NCBI GenBank assembly: GCA_024803745.1
Contig: JANJXV010000037.1
Span: forward strand, 8,643,501 to 8,707,500
DNA length: 64,000 nucleotides
Direction of reading: 5' to 3'
From: Megascapheus bottae
Taxonomy: Eukaryota > Chordata > Mammalia > Rodentia > Geomyidae
The notes beneath the pieces were generated by a model. That model worked only from the letters and a program-made list of their open reading frames with translations, was not told where the DNA came from and searched no databases. Shown one piece after another: positions 58,243 through 64,000 of the stretch. Made by a program: the position numbers and the translations under genes. Every line of letters begins with the position of its first letter. The stretch's first letter is position 1.

Positions 58243-58275
58243 ACGCGCGTGCGCGTGCACATGCACGCGCACATG
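58212..58275. repeat. (TG)n followed by alternating CG/CA: Z-DNA-prone tract
   Basis: About 15 TG units continue without breaking alternation into GCACGCGCGTGCGCGTGCAC and ATGCACGCGCACATG. Confidence 0.95.
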
Positions 58276-58299
58276 TTGTATCTGATTTGATTGATTGAC

Positions 58300-58376
58300 T
58301 GATAGTATTGGAGTTTGAGCTCAGGGCCTCATGCTTGTAAGCCAGATGCTCTACTATTTGACCATGTCTCCTGCTT
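58300..58376 (-). mobile_element. ID-like fragment, antisense
   Basis: 'attggagtttgagctcaggg' then 'gccagatgctctactatttg'. Confidence 0.6.
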
Positions 58377-58384
58377 ACTTGTTT

Positions 58385-58540
58385 ATTTTTGTCACTATTT
58401 GTCTTCCCCACTAGAATTGTGAGATCCTTAAGATTTAAGGACTTGTCATTCCTTTCAGCTTGTATCTCCCAAGCCTAGAGCAATTACTAGCACATAGTAG
58501 GTGCTCAGTGAATATTTACAAATTGAATGAATCATGAAAG
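58385..58540 (+). mobile_element. L2 3' terminus, sense
   Basis: 'cttccccactagaattgtga', 'gatccttaagatttaaggac', 'gcacatagtaggtgctcagt' and 'tgaatatttacaaattgaat'. Confidence 0.9.
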
Positions 58541-58719
58541 GGCAGCTAGGTGGGTCGAAATGGGAGTGTGAAGGCAGCAACTGGGCATGCAGCTTACAGA
58601 ACAGCAGATAATCCTGGGCCAGCCTTGCCAGACTGGCTGCTAGAGATGCTCTAGGGTGGGGCTGTGTGATATCTCTCTCCTCTTCCCTTCCCCTCCTTCC
58701 TGAGACCACCAGTACATGG
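58541..58719. other. Unique noncoding DNA
   Basis: No repeat or exon recognised. Confidence 0.4.
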
Positions 58720-58860
58720 GAAGCTTAATGGTGGCACTGGCTTGCTGTGCCTTCCCCAGTAATGATTTAATCGCTTGTTTAGAATTTCCTGTGGCATTAA
58801 TGATTATCCCTTAGAACGAGAGGAATAATTGGCCATGTTCTCATTGTGAGCAAACTCCCA
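58720..58860. promoter_or_regulatory. Candidate conserved noncoding element
   Basis: 'cagtaatgatttaatcgctt', 'gtttagaatttcctgtggca', 'ttaatgattatcccttagaa' and 'gaggaataattggccatgtt'. TAATGATT occurs twice, and other TAAT cores lie in a GC-richer surround. No transposon. Confidence 0.5.
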
Positions 58861-59162
58861 GTTGCAGGGAGCTGAGCTGGTTCTGTAATCTTCTTCTCTC
58901 ACCTGCCTGCCTCTCACTCAGGGGGTGATGGAGTGAGATGTGCCCCTGTGTATAGAGATGCTCAGAGGCCACCTGGAGACTGCAGGACCTGGCTGGGGAT
59001 GGGGAATGCAGGGGCGGGGGTGTCAGAGAAGGTAGTATAAGGAGGACGTAGGTGGAGAAATGGCCAATCTCAGCTTGTACCTTCAAATTCTCTCATTGCC
59101 TTATCCCTCTTGCGGCTTTGCAACATCACCTGGGCACAGATGTGCCTGTGAGCATCTCTAGG
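58861..59162. other. Unique noncoding DNA, no gene seen
   Basis: No repeat or exon recognised. Confidence 0.4.
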
Positions 59163-59275
59163 GCAGTGGTTCTCAGAGGGGTCCCAGGCCACAGCTGCAG
59201 CAGAGGGCATCCAGGTCTGAGTATGGTAGGGACATTCTCATAGCTATTACTCCACAGATCTAGAACTCTCCATAG
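59163..59275 (+). mobile_element. MER5-like hAT DNA transposon fragment
   Basis: 'gcagtggttctcagaggggt' is a hAT-type terminus, followed by 'cccaggccacagctgcagca'. The remainder is poorly preserved. Confidence 0.5.
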
Positions 59276-59582
59276 GTAGAGAAAGAGAGAAAGAGGGAAG
59301 GGGGAGAAGAGCCGCAGCCTAGTGGAGGGGAAGGTAAGGAGAGATGAGGAGACCAGGAGAGAAGGATACTGTGAATTGAGAACCCAGTGCCTGTGTGGAG
59401 GTGCTGGTGGAGAGAAATCCCCCACAGGATGAATGAGGCTCCCACTGGGAAAGGGGCCTGAACCTGAAATTCATAATTAATCTGAGTCAGATAAGTGAAC
59501 TGCTTGATTAATTTTGTACTTAACAATATACAAAACAGTACAACTAAGAAGTATGAAGATGTTGGAAGAAAAATCTTATTTT
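59276..59582. other. Unique noncoding DNA, purine-rich left half
   Basis: Gaga-type runs at 59276-59310. AT-rich 'aattcataattaatctgagt' at 59468-59487. No exon recognised. Confidence 0.4.
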
Positions 59583-59808
59583 TCTTCTGGTACTGGGGCT
59601 CAAACTCAAGGCCTCTTGCTTGCTCTTACTTTCTTGCTCACAGCTGGCGCTCTACCACTTGAGTTTTGCTCCCAGCCCAGACTTTTTACTGGCTGTTTGG
59701 AAACAGAAACTTGTGGATTTTTTGCTGCTCAGGACTTTGAACTGCTGTTCTCCAGACTTCAGCTTCCTGCACAGTGAGGATTGCAGGCATGAGCTTCCTA
59801 CCTCCTGC
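59583..59808 (-). mobile_element. 7SL-ID chimeric SINE, antisense, diverged
   Basis: 'ctggtactggggctcaaact' opens the right unit. The junction and head are heavily altered but end 'ggattgcaggcatgagcttc'. Confidence 0.82.
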
Positions 59809-59840
59809 CTTACTTTCACTTCTGTAAGAAAAAGTTCTTA

Positions 59841-60074
59841 GGCAGCTACCAGTAGCTCATTCCTGTAACCTAGCTACTCTGCAGAGTGAGAACTGAGGCT
59901 TGAGCTCTGAAGCCAACAAGCCAATCATGGGCAGGAAAGTCTATAATCTGCCTTTCTCCAATTAACCATTAGAATGCCAGGAGTAGAGGCAGTTCAAGTG
60001 GTATAGTGCTGCCTTGAAGGGAGAAAGCCAAGTGACAAGTGAGACTGGGAGGCCCTCAGCTCAAACTAGTTCTG

Positions 60075-60075
<1 letters not shown>
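59841..60075 (+). mobile_element. 7SL-ID chimeric SINE, sense
   Basis: Head 'accagtagctcattcctgta', junction 'tctccaattaaccattagaa'. The right unit is diverged, and a CA microsatellite replaces the tail. Confidence 0.88.

Positions 60076-60107
<32 letters not shown>
60076..60107. repeat. (CA)n microsatellite
   Basis: About 15 CA units in the tail position of the preceding SINE. Confidence 0.97.
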
Positions 60108-60111
<4 letters not shown>

Positions 60112-60245
60112 ACAATGAGAGAGGAAGAAAAGGAGAGAAGAAGTGAGGGTACAGCAGAGAGAAAGAGAGAGGGAGGGAGAAAAGAGAAATAGAAAGGAAG
60201 AGGAGGAGGAGAGGAGGCAGGGGAGGGAGGAGGAGGAGAAGAGTC
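60108..60245. repeat. Polypurine tract (GA/GGA)n
   Basis: Almost uninterrupted purine for about 135 bases, with gaga and ggagga units. Confidence 0.95.
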
Positions 60246-60454
60246 TGTATCAGGACAGACAAATCGCCCCTCTTGGATGGTGAATTCCTAAGCCAAAATA
60301 TAGCCAGATCTCAACTGTCCAGTGGGCCTGGGAAGGTGGGAGAAGGACAAAATAGCTGAGTCCAACTATCCAGTGACAATGGACCATGTGCCTTCCACAA
60401 GCTTCCAGCCTGTAGCTCTGGCCTGAGGTACCTGGGGTTCACTTGAGGAAGACC
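60246..60454. other. Unique noncoding DNA
   Basis: No repeat or exon recognised. Confidence 0.4.
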
Positions 60455-60495
60455 ATGACAGTCATTAATTAGCATGATGCTGACCTTCAGGGATC
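60455..60495. promoter_or_regulatory. Compact homeodomain/POU-type motif cluster
   Basis: 'cagtcattaattagcatgat' gives overlapping ATTA/TAATTA cores beside GCATGATG, inside unique DNA. Too short to call more than a candidate site. Confidence 0.35.
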
Positions 60496-60834
60496 CAGAT
60501 CCAAACCCCTACTCCCTGTAATTTCCACTAGGGACCTTCACCTTTAATGTTTTGCCACCTTGTCAAACTCCTTTCTGTTTTCAGCATGTAAAGAGCCCTT
60601 GGGAGGAACCAGTTCCAGAAGTCACACAGCAGCTGTGTGAGGCAGGTCTTTTCCCTCTAGAAATCCTAAAGTAGGGACCAGGAGGGCTTGAAATGGGGCC
60701 TTCTGGTTCTGGGCATCTTGTTCTTATCAAGAGCTTGGGAGGTCTCAGCCAACTCCCCCTAACCCTGACCTCCCCCACCAATACTTCCTATAACCCTTTC
60801 CCCTATTTTCACACCCTCGGTATTCTGAGCTTTG
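60496..60834. other. Unique noncoding DNA, no gene seen
   Basis: No repeat or exon recognised. Confidence 0.4.
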
Positions 60835-60990
60835 GAGTTGGACCCAAATAGAGGCTCTACCTAGCAGCTGTGTCACCTTTGAGTTAGTCACTTATCTTTT
60901 CTGTCATTAGTGTTCCCATCTGAACAATGGGAAATTGCCATATCTCCTGTTTCAGACTTTGCTGGAACACAATGACATCCTGCAGTAAAT
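60835..60990 (+). mobile_element. MIR, sense
   Basis: 'tgtgtcacctttgagttagt', 'gtgttcccatctgaacaatg' and 'ggaaattgccatatctcctg'. Confidence 0.82.
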
Positions 60991-60999
60991 CATCCCCAG

Positions 61000-61300
61000 C
61001 CAGTCCCTCCACAGCATGGCAGCTCGGCTGAGCACCTACTTTGTGCCAAGAGCTGTTCCAGGTGTAGATGGGGCAGCTCTGAGGAAGAAGGGGGAACCCT
61101 TGCCCTCAAGATACTGCAGCCCAGGAGGGGAGATGGCCAGAGTCCAGTGAGCAAATCGATACAGTGATTCTGAAGAGTGATATGAGCTGGGAGGGCCATA
61201 AAAAGGACCATAAAAAGGTGACAGGGACAGATGGCTCATCAGGGGAAGCCTCTCTGTTGAAGTGACATTTGAGCCAAGAAGAAGCTAGGTAATTGTGGAT
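61000..61300 (-). mobile_element. L2 3' region, antisense
   Basis: 'gctgagcacctactttgtgc', 'cttgccctcaagatactgca' and 'agtgacatttgagccaagaa' follow the antisense L2 order. 'aaaaaggaccataaaaaggt' holds a small local duplication. Confidence 0.75.
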
Positions 61301-62055
61301 TTGGAGGAGAAATTTCCTTTAGAAGTCTGAGGATTTGCGAGAAGTTCAGCGCCACATATTGAGTATCCTGTGTGGTTTCATAGGATTTGACCCCCAACCC
61401 TCATCCCTCTCCTGAAGTCTCAAGTTTCCACCTCTGCGGGCTTCAAGTCTAGTTGTTAGTTAATGGGCCTGGGAAAGTTCTGGTGCTCAGGGGCTAGCAG
61501 CGCTGCTCCTCCTTCCTCACTCCCACGCTGTCTCGCCCCTGGCTTTCTGCTGCCCAGGGTGATGGATGCCTCCTTCCAGGGCTGAGTCATATGCTCGTTC
61601 TTACAAGCTCTGGGCAACATCTCTGTCACTGCTGAGTCCTCCTTCCAACCCAGCCTAGAAAGACAGATTTATGGGAGGTTTCTCTGGAGGACCAAACCCA
61701 TAACCACCTCCCTCTGACTCAGGAAAGGGGTTCTACAGAGGCATACTTGCTGCAAGGCATAGATGAAGAAACAGAGCATGGAAGGGAGAAAGTGCCCAAA
61801 AGGTTATATTGTCACAGGGTAGAGGCTGAGCAGGGTCTCAAGGCCAGCTCTCCAGACTTCCCAGTGTTTCCAGTACACAAGTTAGCTTGCCCACATTTAG
61901 GGTTTGTAGGGCCTTACTTAGCTTCTTGAACCTCAAAGCTGGGGCCACGCAACCCCCTTTGAGGAGCCCCCAGCCCAGCACACCGTACAGTTAGCCTGGT
62001 TTATTCTTAAGGGGTCTCCGTAAGGAAGTATTAATACTGGCTGAGGCTTGGTAGT
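61301..62055. other. Unique noncoding DNA, no gene seen
   Basis: No repeat or exon recognised. Possible short MIR remnant at 61755-61830 ('gatgaagaaacagagcatgg'). Confidence 0.45.
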
Positions 62056-62119
62056 TCAGTAGGCCTCAAACTTCATCCTGTGTCAGAATCCCGGAGAGGT
62101 CCTGTTAAAACACAAACTA
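62056..62119 (+). mobile_element. MER5-like hAT DNA transposon fragment
   Basis: 'caaacttcatcctgtgtcag', 'aatcccggagaggtcctgtt' and 'aaaacacaaact' match the MER5 5' half. The following SINE insertion truncates it. Confidence 0.6.
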
Positions 62120-62287
62120 AGGGGCTGGGAATGTACATAGAAAAAGCCAGAAGCGGCACTGTGGCTCAAGTAGTAGAGTGCTAGCCTTGAGCAAAAGAAG
62201 CTCAGGACCTATGCTCAGGCCCTGAGTTCAAACCCCAGAACTGGTCAAAAATGAAAACAACAACAACAACAATAAAAATCACAGACT
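62110..62287 (+). mobile_element. ID-ID dimer SINE, sense, left unit mostly deleted
   Basis: 'ggggctgggaatg' jumps straight to 'tacatagaaaaagccagaag', so the left A and B boxes are missing while the right unit is complete. 'cacaaactaag' before and 'cacagactaag' after mark the target duplication. Confidence 0.9.
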
Positions 62288-62477
62288 AAGCCGGGTGCTA
62301 GTGGCTACTCAGGAGGCTGAGAACTGAGGATTATGGTTTGAAGTCAGCCCAGCAAGAAAGTCTGTGAGACTGGTAAATTACTCAGAAAAAGCTGGAAGTG
62401 GCTCTGTGCACAAAGAGGCTCAGGGACAGTGCTCAGGCCCTGAATTCAAGTCCCAGTCAACAAAACAAAATAAAACT
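62288..62477 (+). mobile_element. 7SL-ID chimeric SINE, sense, internally deleted
   Basis: The head lacks its 'tcacacctgtaatcctag' part ('gtgctagtggctactcagga'). The right unit is shortened around 'tggctctgtgcacaaagagg'. Confidence 0.88.
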
Positions 62478-62630
62478 GGCACAAAGACCCGGGTTCAAAT
62501 CCTTAGTACCACATACATAGAAAAGCCAGAAGTGGTGCTGTGGCTCCAGTGATAAAGCTCTAGCCTTGAGAAAGCCCAAGGACAATGCTCAGGCCCTGAG
62601 TTTAAGCCCCAGCACTGGCAAAAAAAAAAA
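62478..62630 (+). mobile_element. ID-ID dimer SINE, sense, 5'-truncated
   Basis: Begins within the left unit at 'ggcacaaagacccgggttca', keeps the left B box and a full right unit, and ends in an A10 tail. Confidence 0.93.
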
Positions 62631-62997
62631 TCTGTTGAGGGGATCTCCAAGGTCCTAAGCAGTGTGGTCACAGCCCACATTATTCACAAGACCTGGAGTG
62701 CTTTTTATCCTCTAGGCTCCTTGCCTATTTAACTCCAACTTGTTTAGAGATGTCAAGTAAGTTTTTGTATCTGAAAACAACAATAACAACAACAACAAAA
62801 AAAAACGCAACAAAAAATGCTTAACCTCCTGACCTGATCAAATTCTTCCTTGATATATTCTCAGTGAGAGAATAAATTCCCCCCCCCTCTCTATATATAT
62901 GAGCCTCTTGCTGAATGTATTTGGCACCACATAGTTCCACTATTTATGATGCATCTAACCCTCTACACTATAAGATTTCCCCCTCCCGCCTCCCTAT
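62631..62997. other. Unique noncoding DNA with A-rich and C-rich runs
   Basis: (CAA)n/A-rich at 62777-62815 and a C10 run at 62879-62888, followed by 'tctctatatatatgag'. No gene recognised. Confidence 0.5.
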
Positions 62998-63065
62998 TAT
63001 TGATTCTTTCAAGCCCAGCACAGGGCCTGTTACATAGAAGGGACTCAGTAAATATTCACAGAAAG
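62998..63065 (+). mobile_element. L2 3' terminus, sense
   Basis: 'cccagcacagggcctgttac', 'atagaagggactcagtaaat', 'attcac'. Confidence 0.75.
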
Positions 63066-63484
63066 GAAACCCTGAATTTCCACTGAGCATCTGTTTGGGT
63101 TTGCTGGAAAAGGACGCGAGGACATGGCCAAGTAGTGATGAACAAATATTTATCAGGCATCTATCCATAAAATCTCTGCGTTGGATAGGAAAGAACTGAA
63201 GTGTGAAGGAGGAAAGAAACTTGGATCTTCCTGGGCTCCTCTGTGGATTGGTCCTTTGCTTTTGCCTATGGTATTTCCTTGTATGATCCAGGATTGGTCC
63301 GCTTTGTGGTAATAGCTTTCCATATGAAAAGACTGAGTATGAGACACTGAAGAAGTGTGTGGCCTATGATTCCCCTTCTTTCAAATATAAGGGAGCCCGA
63401 GAGGGCTTGAGAAAGGAGAGTGCAGGTGGGTGTAGCAGACAGGAGTGTCTTTACATTCTGCTAAGGCAATGGGACCTCAGGCAC
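63066..63484. other. Mostly unique noncoding DNA
   Basis: A short L2/MIR-like 'gaacaaatatttatcaggca' lies at 63139-63160. No exon recognised. Confidence 0.4.
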
Positions 63485-63690
63485 TGGTTAGCCAGCAGTG
63501 ACCAAACAAAGTCCTTACCCTTCTGCAGCTTACATACTAATCATAGCAGGCAAAACAAATAAACAAATGAAGAAGGAATAGTCAGAGTATGGCACATTCA
63601 GGGAAGGAAATAATTTAGTCATGGGTGAGTGTGTGCACGTGGACAATTGGAAGAAGGCCTTTCAGAGAATCAGAGCTAATTTCATCATTA
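63485..63690 (-). mobile_element. L2 3' region, antisense
   Basis: 'ccaaacaaagtccttaccct', 'tctgcagcttacatactaat' and 'gaaggcctttcagagaatca' follow antisense L2. Confidence 0.7.
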
Positions 63691-64000
63691 GGGATAATCG
63701 CTCTGTTTCTAGGATCTACCATACTTACAGTCCCTGAGAGGTTTAAATTTCTTTTAAAACCAGGAGACAATAATAAACTCAGGTTGAAGAAAATAATCTA
63801 ATATATAACATTGTTATATCTGTACTTATACCAATACAGTCATAAAACATTATTTGGTTTAGTTTTAATTGAGGAAGGGACTTACAGAGGCAAAAGCAGC
63901 TGGTACCCATGAAAATAAAAATGTGGCACCAGGATCCAACCAAAGGAAAAGTCACAGAAGAACATTTCAGGCAGAAGGAAGAGCAATTTGCAAAGGACTG
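63691..64000. other. AT-rich unique noncoding DNA to the window end
   Basis: 'aatataacattgttatatctg'-type AT runs at 63800-63825 contain a short inverted repeat (TAACA/TGTTA). No exon recognised. Confidence 0.4.

Overview
The window is mammalian nuclear DNA from a rodent, and I find no protein-coding gene, rRNA, tRNA or CRISPR array that I can support. No open frame exceeds 222 codons. The longest ones run through microsatellites or SINEs, and none reads as a known protein family. The rodent call rests on single ID elements with tRNA-type A and B boxes, B1-like 7SL monomers, an L1 3' end with a G-rich purine tract, and two abundant dimeric SINEs. The first, called here the ID-ID dimer, joins two ID-like tRNA units. 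The second, called here the 7SL-ID chimera, has an Alu/B1-like 7SL head joined to the same ID-like right unit. I recall this SINE pair from heteromyid rodents (pocket mice, kangaroo rats; suborder Castorimorpha), but that placement comes from memory and was not searched.

Layout. 1-5 kb: chimeric SINEs inside older MIR sequence. 5-8 kb: mostly unique DNA with old LTR and L1 scraps. 8-9.7 kb: six SINEs in a row. 9.7-13 kb: unique DNA, a small CpG-dense patch near 11.0 kb and scattered SINEs. 13.4-15 kb: a dense SINE/MIR/ID cluster plus copy 1 of an unclassified short retroposon (copy 2 is at 32 kb). 15-25 kb: mainly unique DNA with several motif-rich blocks, an inverted pair of an unclassified repeat (16.5 and 18.6 kb), and a promoter- or enhancer-like GC-rich block at 24.4-24.9 kb. 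25-28.7 kb: SINEs around a strong candidate conserved element at 27.6 kb. 28.7-34.7 kb: nearly SINE-poor, with the best run of candidate conserved noncoding elements (29.6-30.0, 30.8, 32.7-33.2 and 33.9 kb). 34.7-41 kb: the densest SINE and microsatellite stretch, with a MER2/Tigger DNA transposon. 41-46 kb: candidate elements at 41.5, 42.5 and 45.6-45.9 kb around a multiply nested repeat cluster at 44.1-45.4 kb. 46-49 kb: SINEs and a long L2 3' end. 49-64 kb: SINE-poor DNA with MIR/L2 relics and candidate elements at 49.5, 57.2, 58.8 and 60.5 kb. The 57.2 kb element carries a duplicated odd palindrome.

Overall this resembles the intron or flanking desert of a developmental regulator: homeodomain-type AT cores, RFX, CCAAT and TEAD-type sites, and young SINEs kept out of certain blocks. 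I could not name the host gene. 'Conserved' is an inference from base composition, CpG retention, motif content and lack of transposons; no alignment was run. Transposon names come from comparison with remembered consensus sequences, and their edges are good to about 5-15 bases. No new enzyme-based system is visible. The most unusual items are two unclassified dispersed repeats, the palindrome pair at 57.2 kb, and the RFX/CCAAT/TEAD block at 24.4-24.9 kb.
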